Shown in pieces: positions 48,366-58,170 of a stretch of 64,000 bases of DNA. The DNA is from Saccharopolyspora erythraea NRRL 2338 (lineage in GTDB: Bacteria > Actinomycetota > Actinomycetes > Mycobacteriales > Pseudonocardiaceae): contig NC_009142.1 of NCBI RefSeq assembly GCF_000062885.1, positions 1,229,584 to 1,293,583 on the forward strand. Direction: 5' to 3'. Both the position numbers and the translations under genes were made by a program. Positions within the stretch are counted from its first letter, which is position 1; each line of letters opens with the position of its first letter. The notes beneath the pieces were generated by a model, which searched no databases, had not been told where the DNA came from, and saw only the letters and a list, made by a program, of their open reading frames with translations.

Positions 48366-49895
48366 ATGGTCACCGACCGACCGCTCGCCACCGGTGAACG
48401 CGCCGGTTACCGCGAATGGGCCGGCCTCGCCGTGCTCGCCCTGCCCACCCTGCTGCTCGCGGTGGACAACAGCGTGCTGTTCCTGGCGTTGCCGCACCTC
48501 AGCGAGGACCTGGCCCCGACGGGCGGCCAGCAGCTCTGGATCATGGACAGCTACGGGTTCATGATCGCCGGTTTCCTGGTCACCATGGGCACGCTCGGCG
48601 ACCGCGTCGGCAGGCGCAGGCTGCTGATGTCCGGCGCCGCCGCGTTCGGCGTCGTGTCGGTGCTGGCGGCCTACGCGCCCAGCGCCGAGGCCCTCATCGC
48701 GGCCAGGGCGCTGCTGGGCGTCGCCGGTGCGACGCTGATGCCCTCGACGCTGGCGCTGATCACCGAGATGTTCACCGACCGGCGGCAGCGCGCGCTGGCG
48801 ATCGGCGTCTTCATGAGCTGTTTCATGGGCGGTGCGGTGTTCGGCCCGGTGGTCGGCGGGTTCGTGCTCCAGCGGTTCTGGTGGGGAGCGGTGTTCCTGA
48901 TGGGCGTTCCGGTCATGCTGCTGCTCCTGGCGACCGGGCCGCTGCTGCTGCCGCAGTCGCGCGGGAACGGGCGAGGCAGGCTCGACCTGGTCAGCGTGGC
49001 GCTCTCGCTCGCCGCGATCCTGCCGGTCATCTACGGCCTCAAGGCGATCGCCGCGAACGGAGCGAGCTGGACGGCGTTGCTCGTCGCGGCGGCCGGCGGG
49101 GGCTTCGGCGCGCTGTTCGTGCGGCGGCAGCGCACTCTCGCCGATCCGCTGCTCGACCTGCGGCTTTTCGCCAACCGCTCGTTCAGCGCGGCGCTGGTGA
49201 TCCTGCTCTTCGCGATGTGCCTGCAGGGCGGTGTCTACCTGCTCGTCGGCCAGTACCTGCAGATGGTCGAGGGACTTTCCCCGCTCGCGGCGGGGATCTG
49301 GATGGCGCCGCCCGCGGTCGCGCTGGGCATCGGCTCGGTGCTGTCGCCGCTGCTCGCACGGAGGTTCCGCCCGGGCGTGGTGATCGGAGGCGGGCTCCTG
49401 CTGTCGGTGCCCGGTTTCCTCCTGCTGGCCGTGGCCGACCACAGCGGGGGACCGGCGCTGCTGGTGGCCGCGACGACCATCGGATTCCTCGGGACCGCCC
49501 CCATCGGTGCGCTCGGCATCGACCTGGTCGTCGGGTCGGCGCCTCCGGAGAGGGCGGGCGCGGCGTCCTCGGTCGCCGAGACCAGCGGCGAGTTCGGGAT
49601 CGCCTTCGGCGTGGCGGCCTTCGGCAGCGTCGGAGCGGCCGTCTACCAGCGCAGCGTGGCGGACTCGATTCCCCGCGGCGTGCCACCGGAGGCGGCCGAT
49701 GCCGCCCGCGAGACGCTGCCGGGTGCGGTGGCCGCGGTCGAAGGGCTTCCCGGGGACACCGCCGGCGAACTGCTCGGTGCGGCGCAGCAGGCCTTCACGA
49801 CCGGCCTGACGACGGTCGCGGGCCTGTGCGCGGTGGTCGTCGCCGTGCTCGCGGTGCTCTCGCTGACCGTGCTGCGCGGGCTGCGGACCGCGTAG
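48366..49895 (+). CDS. MFS drug exporter, DHA2 (14-TM, QacA/SmvA-like)
   Basis: 509 aa, 14 predicted membrane helices. DHA2 hallmarks: LAVDNSVLFLALPHLSEDL at the first helix, GTLGDRVGRRRLLMSG in the first loop, and a central GLSPLAAGIWMAPPAVALGI. ATG 48366 after GAGAGGA. Its likely substrates are cationic drugs or antiseptics as for QacA/SmvA; unproven. The 3' end adjoins a convergent P450 gene (3 bp apart). Confidence 0.9.
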   Translation: MVTDRPLATGERAGYREWAGLAVLALPTLLLAVDNSVLFLALPHLSEDLAPTGGQQLWIMDSYGFMIAGFLVTMGTLGDRVGRRRLLMSGAAAFGVVSVLAAYAPSAEALIAARALLGVAGATLMPSTLALITEMFTDRRQRALAIGVFMSCFMGGAVFGPVVGGFVLQRFWWGAVFLMGVPVMLLLLATGPLLLPQSRGNGRGRLDLVSVALSLAAILPVIYGLKAIAANGASWTALLVAAAGGGFGALFVRRQRTLADPLLDLRLFANRSFSAALVILLFAMCLQGGVYLLVGQYLQMVEGLSPLAAGIWMAPPAVALGIGSVLSPLLARRFRPGVVIGGGLLLSVPGFLLLAVADHSGGPALLVAATTIGFLGTAPIGALGIDLVVGSAPPERAGAASSVAETSGEFGIAFGVAAFGSVGAAVYQRSVADSIPRGVPPEAADAARETLPGAVAAVEGLPGDTAGELLGAAQQAFTTGLTTVAGLCAVVVAVLAVLSLTVLRGLRTA

Positions 49896-49898
49896 CGG

Positions 49899-51074
49899 TC
49901 AGGACAACCGCACCGGCAGTTCCCGCAGGCCGCGGTTGCGGAACGACGGCCGCCACCGGAGTTCCGCGGGGTCCACTGCCAGCGAGAGTGCGGGGAAGCG
50001 GGTGAGGACGGTGCTGAAGGCGACCTCGGCCTCCATCCGGGCCAGCGGGGCGCCGATGCAGAAGTGCGGTCCGTGGCCGAACGCCAGGTGCGCGTTGTCG
50101 GCGCGGTCGGGTATCAGTTCGCCGGGCGAGGTGAAGCGGGCCGGATCGTGGTGCGCGGAGACCAGGGAGAGCAGCACGGTGTCGCCCGCCGGAATCCGCA
50201 CCCCGCCGATCTCCAGATCCTCCTTTGGAAACCGGCGGATGGAAAGCTGCGGCGGAGGGTCGAACCGCAACAGCTCCTCCACTGTGGACGGAAGTAGGCC
50301 GCGGTCGGACCGGACGGCAGCGAGCTGCGCCGGGCGGGCCAGCAGGGCGGCGAGCCCGTTGCCGATCAGGTTCACGGTGTTCTCGTAGCCGGCGAACAGC
50401 ACCAGGAAGGCCGTGGAGGTCAGCTCGTCCTCGGTCAGGCTGCCGTCTTCGTCCCGCAGCCCGACCAGTGTGCTCGGCATGTCCGCACCGGGTTCGGCGC
50501 GTTTGCGCGCGATCAGGTCGACCAGGAACGCGTACAGGGAGCGCAGCGAATCGCGGGCGCGGTCGGGTGTGGACGGCGCGAGCATCTCGTCGGTCCACGC
50601 CCGGAAGTCCGGCCGGTCCCGCGCGTCGACGCCCAGCAACTCGCAGATCACGGTGATCGGCAGCGGACCCGCGAAGGCCGACATCAGCTCCGCCCGCTCC
50701 TGGCCCGCGACGGCGGCGAGCAGTTCGTCGGCGATCTCCTGGACGCGGGGCCGCAGCAGTTCGGTGCGGTGCGCGGTGAACGCCCTGGTGACGGTCCGGC
50801 GCAGCCGGGTGTGCTCGGGCGCGTCCATGTTGAGCAGGTTCGCGTCCAGGGCGGGCGGCAGCGACAGGCCGCGGTAGCCGTCGGTGGCGTGCGCCTTGTC
50901 CAGCGACAGCCGCGAGTCGGCCAGCGCGGCGCGGACGTCGTCGTAGCGGGTGACCAGCCAGACGCGCGAGCCGTCCGGTGCCACCGCCCGGTGCACGGGA
51001 CCCTGCTCGCGCAGCCGCGCGTACGCCGCGTGCGGGCAGGTCACGAACTCGTCGTCGATCTCGACCGGTCGCAT
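49899..51074 (-). CDS. Cytochrome P450 (CYP107-like)
   Basis: 391 aa, canonical. I-helix LFAGYENTVN, K-helix EELLR, heme loop FGHGPHFCIGAPLAR. N-terminal CPHAAYARLREQGPVHR is the usual bacterial class I start. Soluble; needs ferredoxin partners not encoded here. Resembles CYP107 members that hydroxylate secondary metabolites or xenobiotics. No biosynthetic cluster is adjacent. Confidence 0.9.
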   Translation of the reverse strand: MRPVEIDDEFVTCPHAAYARLREQGPVHRAVAPDGSRVWLVTRYDDVRAALADSRLSLDKAHATDGYRGLSLPPALDANLLNMDAPEHTRLRRTVTRAFTAHRTELLRPRVQEIADELLAAVAGQERAELMSAFAGPLPITVICELLGVDARDRPDFRAWTDEMLAPSTPDRARDSLRSLYAFLVDLIARKRAEPGADMPSTLVGLRDEDGSLTEDELTSTAFLVLFAGYENTVNLIGNGLAALLARPAQLAAVRSDRGLLPSTVEELLRFDPPPQLSIRRFPKEDLEIGGVRIPAGDTVLLSLVSAHHDPARFTSPGELIPDRADNAHLAFGHGPHFCIGAPLARMEAEVAFSTVLTRFPALSLAVDPAELRWRPSFRNRGLRELPVRLS

Positions 51075-51170
51075 CCCGGCAATCTATCGGCGGTGGCGGG
51101 GTGGTGTAGCCGTCGGGTGGCGCGAACGCCGCGGTGGGCGGGGCTGCGTCGCCGCCCACCGCACGGTGCG

Positions 51171-51395
51171 TTATCTCGACAGGGTTTCGTGGAAGTGCAC
51201 GTCACCGTGGATCTCCCCGGCCTGTACGACGATGCCCCCGCCCGCGTCGGCGACGTTGTTGTGCACCACGGCGGCGGAACGCTTCGGCTCCGTCCGGCGT
51301 GTGCCCCGCGAACCGTCCGTCCGGAGGTGGTCGAGGAGCAGCTCAGCGAGACCGAGGAAGACCTTCACCGAGAACGCGGTGAAACCGATGAGCAA
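51171..51395 (-). CDS. Small membrane protein with a VVQAGxIxGDVHxH C-terminal motif
   Basis: About 74 aa from TTG 51395; a stop at 51423 limits any extension. A hydrophobic N-terminal helix (LIGFTAFSVKVFLGLAELLL) is followed by a basic linker and NNVADAGGGIVVQAGEIHGD, then VHFH. The NNV...VVQAGxIxGDVHxH ending recurs in many actinobacterial proteins as a short C-terminal or N-terminal tag. The start is uncertain and no clear ribosome site is seen, but the motif argues for a real gene. Confidence 0.5.
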   Translation of the reverse strand: MLIGFTAFSVKVFLGLAELLLDHLRTDGSRGTRRTEPKRSAAVVHNNVADAGGGIVVQAGEIHGDVHFHETLSR

Positions 51396-51639
51396 GGCCG
51401 CCGCCGCGCCGAGCAGGAGCAGTCAGCCCGCGTGGACGGCAGGGGCTGTTCACAACGCGTGGCACGCGGCAACCCGTTCGACGCTCATCGCACTCGCCAC
51501 CTTCAGGAGCGAACCGGCAGAACATCCGACATGCTACCGGGCGCGGTGCGCATGTCATTGCGCCGAACGGACTTTTCCCGCTGCACAGCACTGCTTTCCG
51601 AGCCGAGGCCCGCATTCGGACCTCGGCTCCGAAACGGTC

Positions 51640-52455
51640 TCAGCGCGTCCGGGCGTTCTCCAGCGCACGCCTCACGAGCACCTTCGCCAGATGCTGCCGG
51701 TAGGCGGCGCCGGCGTTGTGCTCGTCCGGCGGCGAGGTGCCCTCGGCCGCGTGCTCGGCGGCCTCGGCCGGCGACGCGCCCGCGGCCAGCGCGGCCTCCA
51801 CCGCGCTCGCCCGCATCGGCTTCGGACCCATGTTCACCAGCGCAACCGCGTCACCGGCCACCGCGACGCCGACGATCGCCCAGTCGATGGCCCGCCGGGT
51901 GAACTTCTGGAAGTCCCAGCCCTGGCCGCCCCGCTTGGCGATGCGGATCTCGGTCAGCAGCTCACCGGGCTCGACGGCGGTCTCGAAGAAGTCCTTGAAG
52001 AACTCGGTGGCGGGCACCTCCCGCGAGCCCGCCGGACCGCGCACGACCAGCACCGCGTCCAGCGCGAGCGCGACAGCCGGGAGGTCCGACGCGGGATCGC
52101 CGTGCACCAGCGAACCGCCGATCGTGCCCCGGTGGCGGACCTGCGGATCGCCGATCGTGCCCGCCGCGTGCGCCAGCAGCGGCACCTCCCGGCCGAGCAG
52201 CTCCGAGGTCGCGAGGTCGTGGTGGCGGGTCATGGCGCCGATGGCGACGGTGTCGCCCCGGTCCTCGACGTAGGAGAGGTCCGGCAGGCCGCCGAGGTCG
52301 ACCACGACCTCGGGCACCGCCAGCCGCAGCTTCATCAGCGGCAGCAGCGAGTGGCCGCCCGCCAGCAGCTTGGCGTCCTCGCCGTGCTCGGCGAGCAGGG
52401 CGAGCGCGTCGTCGACGGAGCCGGCCCGCCGGTAGGTGAACGCGGCGGGGATCAT
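51640..52455 (-). CDS. coxM: Molybdenum hydroxylase FAD subunit (CoxM type)
   Basis: 271 aa, FAD-binding middle subunit of CO dehydrogenase/xanthine dehydrogenase-type enzymes: [19 protein letters not shown] (FAD site), [20 protein letters not shown] and [15 protein letters not shown] are the family fingerprints. ATG 52455 overlaps the FeS subunit stop (ATGA). Passes electrons from the FeS subunit to an acceptor. Last gene of the L-less order FAD-FeS-Mo read on the minus strand (Mo, FeS, FAD). Confidence 0.93.
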   Translation of the reverse strand: MIPAAFTYRRAGSVDDALALLAEHGEDAKLLAGGHSLLPLMKLRLAVPEVVVDLGGLPDLSYVEDRGDTVAIGAMTRHHDLATSELLGREVPLLAHAAGTIGDPQVRHRGTIGGSLVHGDPASDLPAVALALDAVLVVRGPAGSREVPATEFFKDFFETAVEPGELLTEIRIAKRGGQGWDFQKFTRRAIDWAIVGVAVAGDAVALVNMGPKPMRASAVEAALAAGASPAEAAEHAAEGTSPPDEHNAGAAYRQHLAKVLVRRALENARTR

Positions 52456-52925
52456 TCGGCAGCCTCCGTGGTCCGCTCCGCCGCGGCGAGCACCGACTCC
52501 ACGATGTTGTGGTAACCGGTGCAGCGGCAGATGTTGCCCTCGAGCCCGCTGCGCACCTCGGCGTCGGTCGGGTTCGGGTTCTCGCGCAGCAGGGACACCG
52601 ACGCCATCACCATTCCCGGTGTGCAGAACCCGCACTGCAGCCCGTGCTTCTCCTGGAAGGCGCGCTGCACCGGGTGCATGGACTCGCCGTCGGCCAGGCC
52701 CTCGATCGTGGTGACCGAGTGGCCGTCGGCCTGCGCGGCCAGCACCGTGCAGGACTTCACCGACTCGCCGTCGAGCAGCACGGTGCACGCCCCGCAGGAG
52801 GTCGTGTCGCAGCCGACGTTGGTGCCGGTGAGCCCGCGGGTGTCCCGGATGTAGTGGACGAGCAGCGTGCGGTCCTCGACCTCATCGCCGTGCTCCTCGC
52901 CGTTGACGTTGATCGTGACGTGCAC
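52452..52925 (-). CDS. coxS: Molybdenum hydroxylase [2Fe-2S] subunit (CoxS type)
   Basis: 157 aa with two [2Fe-2S] sites: [12 protein letters not shown] plus SCTVLAAQ for the plant-type cluster and CGFCTPG...[10 protein letters not shown] for the second. Overlaps coxM by 4 bp. It lies 80 bp downstream of the large-subunit gene. Electron relay between the Mo centre and FAD. Confidence 0.95.
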   Translation of the reverse strand: MHVTINVNGEEHGDEVEDRTLLVHYIRDTRGLTGTNVGCDTTSCGACTVLLDGESVKSCTVLAAQADGHSVTTIEGLADGESMHPVQRAFQEKHGLQCGFCTPGMVMASVSLLRENPNPTDAEVRSGLEGNICRCTGYHNIVESVLAAAERTTEAAE

Positions 52926-53005
52926 CGGGCACTCCTATGCAAGATCGTCCTGTGGCGGCCCGTCCGCGTTCGGCGCGGGCGGCCCGGCGCCGGGTGCGCC
53001 GGGGT

Positions 53006-55276
53006 TCATGCCTCGTTGATCGCCGCCCACACCCGCTCGGGCGTGGTGGGCATGTCGATGTGGCTGACGCCGAGGTGGGACAGCGCGTCGACGACCGCGT
53101 TGTGCACCGCCGGCGTCGCACCGATCGTCCCCGCCTCACCGATTCCCTTGACTCCCAACGGGTTCAGCGTAGTCGGCGTCTCCATGCGCAGCAGTTCGAA
53201 CCGGGGCAGCTCGGAAGCGGTGATGATGGCGTAGTCGGCGAAGTTCGCCGTCTGCGGGTTGCCGTCGGCGTCGTAGGACATGTGCTCCAGCAGCGCCTGC
53301 GCCGCGCCCTGCGCGATCCCGCCGTGGCGCTGGCCCTCGGCCAGGACCGGGTTGAGCACCGGACCGGCGTCGTCGACGGTGACGTGGCGGACGTGCTCGA
53401 CCGCGCCGGTCTCGGTGTCGACCTCGACGACGGCCAGGTGCACCCCGAACGGGAAGGTCGGGCTGTCGGAGACGAAGTGCACGTCGGCTGCCAGCCCACC
53501 GCGGTCACTCGCGCGCTCGGCCAGCTCGGCCCACGAGATCCCGACCGACGCGGCGCCGCGCACCCGCCAGTCGCCGTCGACCAGCTCCACGTCCCGCTCG
53601 TCGATCTCGATCAGCTCGGCGGCCAGCGCCCGTCCCTTGTCCCGCACGTCCACCGCGGCGCGCTGCACCGCCGACCCGCCGAGCTGGAGCGACCGCGAAC
53701 CCATCGTCCCGGCTCCCGCGGGCACCCGGTCGGTGTCGCCGTGGACCACCTGGACGCGGTCGATGTCGATGCCGAGCTGGTCGGCCACCAGCATCGCGAA
53801 CGAGGTGGCGTGGCCCTGGCCGTGCGCGGAGCTGCCGGTGAGCACCAGGGCGCTGCCGTCGGGCAGCACCTCGACGCGCCCGTGCTCGCCCTCGGTGTTG
53901 TTCGGCGCGGTGATCTCGACGTACAGGGAGATGCCGAGCCCGAGCTGGCGGATCGCGCCCTCCGCGCGCCGACGGGCCTGCTCCTCCCGGAGCGCGCGGT
54001 AGTCCGCGGCGTCGAGCACCGCGTCGATCGCGCGGACGTACTCGCCGCTGTCGTAGACCAGCCCGGTCGCCGTCCGGTACGGGAACTGCTCGGCTCGCAC
54101 CGCGTTGCGGCGCCGCACCTCGGCCGGGTCCAGCCCGACCTCGGCGGCGAACAGGTCCACGGCGCGCTCGATCGCCGCGGTCGCCTCCGGCCGGCCGGCG
54201 CCCCGGTAGGCGGCGGTGGACATCGTGTTGGTGACCACGCAGCGGGCGGTCGTCTCGACCTTGGCGATGTCGTAGGGGCCGCCGGCCATCAGGCCGGTGA
54301 AGGTCGGCAGGAAAGCCGACATCAGCGGGTACGCGCCGAGGTCCTGCACCAGGTCGAGCCGGTAGGCCAGGATCCTGCCCTCGCGGTCGCCGCCGATGGT
54401 CACGATCTGGCGCTGCCCGCGGCCGTGGGTCATCGCCACCATGTTCTCGCTGCGGCTCTCCGACCACCGCAGCGGTCTGCCGGCCCGCCGGGACAGCCAG
54501 CCCAGCAGCACGGCGTCGGGGTCGATGCCGATCTTGGCGCCGAAACCGCCGCCGACGTCGGGGGTGATGACGCGGACCTGGCCCTCGTCGAGCCCGAGTT
54601 GCGCCTGGACGGCGTCGCGGCACGCCTGGGCGTTCTGGTTCGACAGCCACATCGTGAGCCTGCCGTCGTCGCCCCACGCGCACGCCGCGGCGCGGGTCTC
54701 CAGCGGCGCGGCGGCCAGCCGCTGGTTCTCGATCCGCCGCGTGACGACGACCTCGCAGCCGTCGAACAGCGACTCGTCGCGCTCGCCGGACCGGGCGGCG
54801 GTGTTGGTGCCCGCCTCGGGGAACAGCAGCACCTCGTCCCGCAGCGCGTCGTCGACGTCGACGACCGCGTCCAGCGGCTCGTAGTCGACCGAGACCAGTT
54901 CGGCGGCGTCCACGCCCTGCGCGCGGGTCTCGGTCACCACTGCCGCCACGGGCTCGCCGACGTAGCGCACGACATCGCGCGCCAGGTGCGGACGTGCCAT
55001 CGCGGACGGGAGGGGCTGCCCGCCGAGGCCGGGGCCAGGGGCCACCGGGTCGACGTCGAGGTCCGCGCCGGTGAAGACGCCGAGCACGCCGGGCATCGCC
55101 GCGGCGTCGGCGACGTCGATCGCCTCGATCCTGGCGTGCGCCATGGGACTGCGCACGAAGGTCACGTGGGCGGCGCCTTCCAGCGCCGGTTCCCGGAGGT
55201 CGTCGACGTAGACGCCGCCGGAGGTGAGCAGGCGCGGGTCCTCGCGGCGTTCGACCCTGGTGCCGAGAATGCTCAA
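53006..55276 (-). CDS. coxL: Molybdenum hydroxylase large subunit (form II CoxL/aldehyde-oxidase type)
   Basis: About 756 aa. Mo-cofactor-binding sequences GGGFGAKIGIDPDAV, active-site loop AYRGAGRPEA, and VKGIGEAGTIGATPAVHNAV near the end (catalytic Glu in GEAG). The AYRGAGR loop marks form II enzymes; true aerobic CO dehydrogenase has AYxCSFR, so CO is unlikely and an aldehyde, purine or nicotinate-like substrate is more probable. TTG 55276 fits the family N-terminus (ILGTRVERREDPRLLTSGG). Confidence 0.92.
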   Translation of the reverse strand: MSILGTRVERREDPRLLTSGGVYVDDLREPALEGAAHVTFVRSPMAHARIEAIDVADAAAMPGVLGVFTGADLDVDPVAPGPGLGGQPLPSAMARPHLARDVVRYVGEPVAAVVTETRAQGVDAAELVSVDYEPLDAVVDVDDALRDEVLLFPEAGTNTAARSGERDESLFDGCEVVVTRRIENQRLAAAPLETRAAACAWGDDGRLTMWLSNQNAQACRDAVQAQLGLDEGQVRVITPDVGGGFGAKIGIDPDAVLLGWLSRRAGRPLRWSESRSENMVAMTHGRGQRQIVTIGGDREGRILAYRLDLVQDLGAYPLMSAFLPTFTGLMAGGPYDIAKVETTARCVVTNTMSTAAYRGAGRPEATAAIERAVDLFAAEVGLDPAEVRRRNAVRAEQFPYRTATGLVYDSGEYVRAIDAVLDAADYRALREEQARRRAEGAIRQLGLGISLYVEITAPNNTEGEHGRVEVLPDGSALVLTGSSAHGQGHATSFAMLVADQLGIDIDRVQVVHGDTDRVPAGAGTMGSRSLQLGGSAVQRAAVDVRDKGRALAAELIEIDERDVELVDGDWRVRGAASVGISWAELAERASDRGGLAADVHFVSDSPTFPFGVHLAVVEVDTETGAVEHVRHVTVDDAGPVLNPVLAEGQRHGGIAQGAAQALLEHMSYDADGNPQTANFADYAIITASELPRFELLRMETPTTLNPLGVKGIGEAGTIGATPAVHNAVVDALSHLGVSHIDMPTTPERVWAAINEA

Positions 55277-55722
55277 TGCTGCCTCGCAGTCGCTCCGAAC
55301 GTGGACGGGCGAGGCGACCACCACCGCGTGCGGTCGGGGTCGTCGCCCGGGTGGAGAGCGCTCTCGTACCGGTCGGGCGGAACCTCGGCGCCGAAATTGG
55401 AAAACCGAGCGCAACCCCCGTGCGGGGGATCAATGGTAGTACCAAGGATCTCGATGCGGGCGACTTTAGAACAACGGCGAGAGCCGGCGCAATACCGTGC
55501 GGCGAAAGGCTTTTCGGTCGACGCGAACGGCCCGAACAGGAGTAGAATACCGCGCGCGTGATCATCCACTGTGGACTGATCCGGGTGTCGTGGCGACGTT
55601 CGACCGCCCTCGCGCCGGCTCCGTCCGCTTCTTGCCGGATCAGTGGAGGTGCGGTGACCGCGGCCAGGCCACCCGCGCCCGTCAGCGCCGGTTTCCAGGC
55701 CTGGCGGCGCAGGGCGTCCGGA
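55277..55722. other. Intergenic region upstream of the molybdenum hydroxylase operon
   Basis: 446 bp. Should hold the operon promoter (minus strand). A CCCCCGTGCGGGGG hairpin lies near 55418. No gene supported. Confidence 0.45.
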
Positions 55723-56826
55723 TCAACCGTCGCAGAGCACCGGGACTCGCTGGACCGCGTTGTTGGCGAACCCGCCTGCGTTCCACGTCTGGTCGGCAGG
55801 CTGGGTCCGGCCGGTCGCGTCGGTCGCGCGGGCGACCAGGACGTGCCTGCCGGGTGTGGCGCGCCAGCTCGCCGTCCATGGCCGCCACGCCCACGGGTGC
55901 GGGTGCGGTCCGAGGTCGGCGTCGGTCCACGTGTGGCCGTCGTCGGTGCTGATCTCGACGCGCTCGACGGGGGCCCTGCCGGACCAGGCGCGGCCGGTGA
56001 GGCCGACGGCTCCCTGCCGCACCACCCGCGTCCGGGACATGAAGTCGGGAAAGCCCGGCGGGACGAGCAGCGCCCTGGGCTCGATCAGGGTGACCGGCTC
56101 GCCCTGCTCGCCGGGTTCGCGGCGCAAGCGGTAGGCGACCGCGTTCTGGAAGCCGGTGAACGGCTGGTCGGCGACGGTGATCTCGCGAAGCCACTTGACG
56201 TGGGCCATGCCGTACCAGCCGGGGACCACGAGCCGAACGGGGCTGCCGTGCTGGGGCGGCAGGGGAGCGCCGTTCATCTCGTAGGCGAGCAGGACGTCCG
56301 CGCCGAACGCCTCGGCCAGCGGCAGCGACCGCTGGTAATCCTGCTCCGCGCCGCGTTCGACGCCGTGGTCCGCGCCGGTGAACACGACCTCCACCGCGGC
56401 CGGGCCGACGCCCGCCTCGGTCAGGACCTCGCGCAACGGGACTCCGGTCCACTCGGCGGTGCCCACGGCCTCGACCAGCCACGGCTGGCTGACCGGCCGG
56501 GGCAGCAGGCGGGCGCGGCCGTTGCCCGCGCACTCCATGGTCACCCGCACGGTCCGGGCGGGCCGCGAACGCAGACCGGCCAGGTCCAGTTCCAGCGACC
56601 GCGTCACCACGCCGCCGACGGCCAGCCGCCAGCGGTCCGGATCGACGACCGGGATGTCGTAGTGGGTCAGCAGGTAGTGCAGGCCGGTCGGCGTGACGTC
56701 GTAGCGCAGGGCTTCCAGCGGCATGCCGTGGTTGCGCGCCGCGAGCGCCAACTCGTCCATGCCGATCCCCTCGCCGGGTTCGGCCAGCCGCGCGGGGAAG
56801 CTGACCTCCGGCAGCCGCGCGTCCAC
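55723..56826 (-). CDS. Sulfite-oxidase-like molybdopterin oxidoreductase
   Basis: 367 aa. The molybdopterin-binding core (SUOX family) shows RVTMECAGNGR with the Mo-ligand Cys, GTAEWTGVPLREVL, and later GSPVRLVVPGWYGMAHVKWL. A C-terminal dimerisation domain (WSGRAPVERVEISTDDGHTW) completes it. No signal peptide or heme domain. Sulfite or another S/N-oxide could be the substrate. It precedes the large membrane protein gene by 36 bp on the same strand. Confidence 0.92.
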   Translation of the reverse strand: MDARLPEVSFPARLAEPGEGIGMDELALAARNHGMPLEALRYDVTPTGLHYLLTHYDIPVVDPDRWRLAVGGVVTRSLELDLAGLRSRPARTVRVTMECAGNGRARLLPRPVSQPWLVEAVGTAEWTGVPLREVLTEAGVGPAAVEVVFTGADHGVERGAEQDYQRSLPLAEAFGADVLLAYEMNGAPLPPQHGSPVRLVVPGWYGMAHVKWLREITVADQPFTGFQNAVAYRLRREPGEQGEPVTLIEPRALLVPPGFPDFMSRTRVVRQGAVGLTGRAWSGRAPVERVEISTDDGHTWTDADLGPHPHPWAWRPWTASWRATPGRHVLVARATDATGRTQPADQTWNAGGFANNAVQRVPVLCDG

Positions 56827-56862
56827 GGTCCGAGGATGCGCTCCCAGCGCCTCGCGCGCACC

Positions 56863-58170
56863 TCAGCCCGAGAGCAGCAGCAGGAGCCCGGTGCAGGTCA
56901 GCAGGACCATCGCGATGACGACGGGGACCTGCCCCCTGCGCGCCCGCCGAGGCGGGAACAGCCGCAGCGCCTGGTCGTGCGCGGCGGCCGTGCTCGCGAT
57001 GTGGCCGAGCACGATGGCGTTGATCTGCACCGTGGCGACCACCTCCGGCGCGAGCAGCCGGTAGTCGACCCGCGCGCCGGTCGCGCCGAACGGGTCGGCC
57101 GCCAGCAGGAACGGCATCTGGCCCTCCAGCAGGAAGAACGAGAAGTAGTGCGCGACGGCGTAGCCGAGCGCGATCGGCAGCAGGGTCGGCGCGAACAGCC
57201 CGGTCAGCGCCGCGCCGGTGCCCGAGACGCGGGCGCTGATCGTCATCGCGCCCGCGTACAGCGCCGACACGAGGGCGATCGAGCCGGCCAGACCGGTGGT
57301 CGCGACCAGCGTGCTGCCCGAGCCCGGCACCGCCTGCCAGCAGGTGGTGCGGGTGAGCCCGTCGAAGGCCGTGGCTCCGACCAGCACGCACGCGACAGCG
57401 GCCAGTCCGGGCTCGGTGTCGGCCCGGACCAGCCCCGCGAGCGGGTTGCGCAGAACCAGCGCGCCGTCGGCGCGGCGGCCGATCGGGCTCAGGCGGGCGA
57501 TGAGCGTCGAGTAGACCTCGAAGCCGTCGCCCCTGGCGAACCACGCCGGGCCGTAGACCGCCGCCGCGGCCAGGTTCACCGCTGCGTAGCCGACGATCAC
57601 CGCGCCGACCAGCCGCGGGTCGGACCGGGCTGGCGCGACCAGTTCCAGCCAGACGAACGCGAGCAACCACCCGGCGGCGGGCCAGTAGCCCAACCACGTG
57701 GGCAAGGGGCGCTCCCGCGCGGGCAGCAGCCGATGCAGTGTCCGAAGTGGATTGACGACGCGCCACACCGGACCGAGCAGCGCGCTGGCCGGCACCAGGC
57801 CGACCCAGAACGTCACGTACAGCACCCACGGCGCGAGGTTCGCGCCGGTGCCGGCAGGCCCGAGGAACGCCACCGCGACGACGAACAGCGCCAGCACGAG
57901 CACCAAGGCCCGCAGCGCAGCGCGGAGCCGCGCGGAGTCGGCGAACGCCGGGATCCCGCGTCCGGCATCGGGATCGAGCCACGGCTTCGACCACAGCTTG
58001 GTCACGGCGACGAACGACACGGCCACCGCGATGCCGCCGCCCACGATGGCCGCGGGCCCGTTGAGCGGCAGGTCGGTGCGCCCGCCGAGACCGTGCGCGA
58101 GCACGTCGGCGGTCGTGCCGAACGAGCCGGTCAACGGACCGGCCGCCGCGCCGAGTGCCTCGTTCGTCAA
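56863..58170 (-). CDS. Polytopic membrane protein, about 435 aa (fenitrothion-hydrolase-like annotation family)
   Basis: About 11 membrane helices (e.g. AAIVGGGIAVAVSFVAVTKL, RALVLVLALFVVAVAFLGP, ALGYAVAHYFSFFLLEGQMP). TTG 58170 overlaps the stop of the upstream lipoprotein gene (TTGA), so it is coupled to it. Proteins of this shape next to a cupredoxin lipoprotein carry the name fenitrothion hydrolase in databases, but their real role is unknown; a redox or metal transport function with the cupredoxin is plausible. The HYFSFFLLEGQ segment may bind metal. Confidence 0.75.
   Translation of the reverse strand: MTNEALGAAAGPLTGSFGTTADVLAHGLGGRTDLPLNGPAAIVGGGIAVAVSFVAVTKLWSKPWLDPDAGRGIPAFADSARLRAALRALVLVLALFVVAVAFLGPAGTGANLAPWVLYVTFWVGLVPASALLGPVWRVVNPLRTLHRLLPARERPLPTWLGYWPAAGWLLAFVWLELVAPARSDPRLVGAVIVGYAAVNLAAAAVYGPAWFARGDGFEVYSTLIARLSPIGRRADGALVLRNPLAGLVRADTEPGLAAVACVLVGATAFDGLTRTTCWQAVPGSGSTLVATTGLAGSIALVSALYAGAMTISARVSGTGAALTGLFAPTLLPIALGYAVAHYFSFFLLEGQMPFLLAADPFGATGARVDYRLLAPEVVATVQINAIVLGHIASTAAAHDQALRLFPPRRARRGQVPVVIAMVLLTCTGLLLLLSG

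Noticed and set aside
52937-55561. 874-codon plus-strand frame opposite the Mo hydroxylase large subunit
   Set aside because: Arg/Gly/His-rich shadow, no domain.
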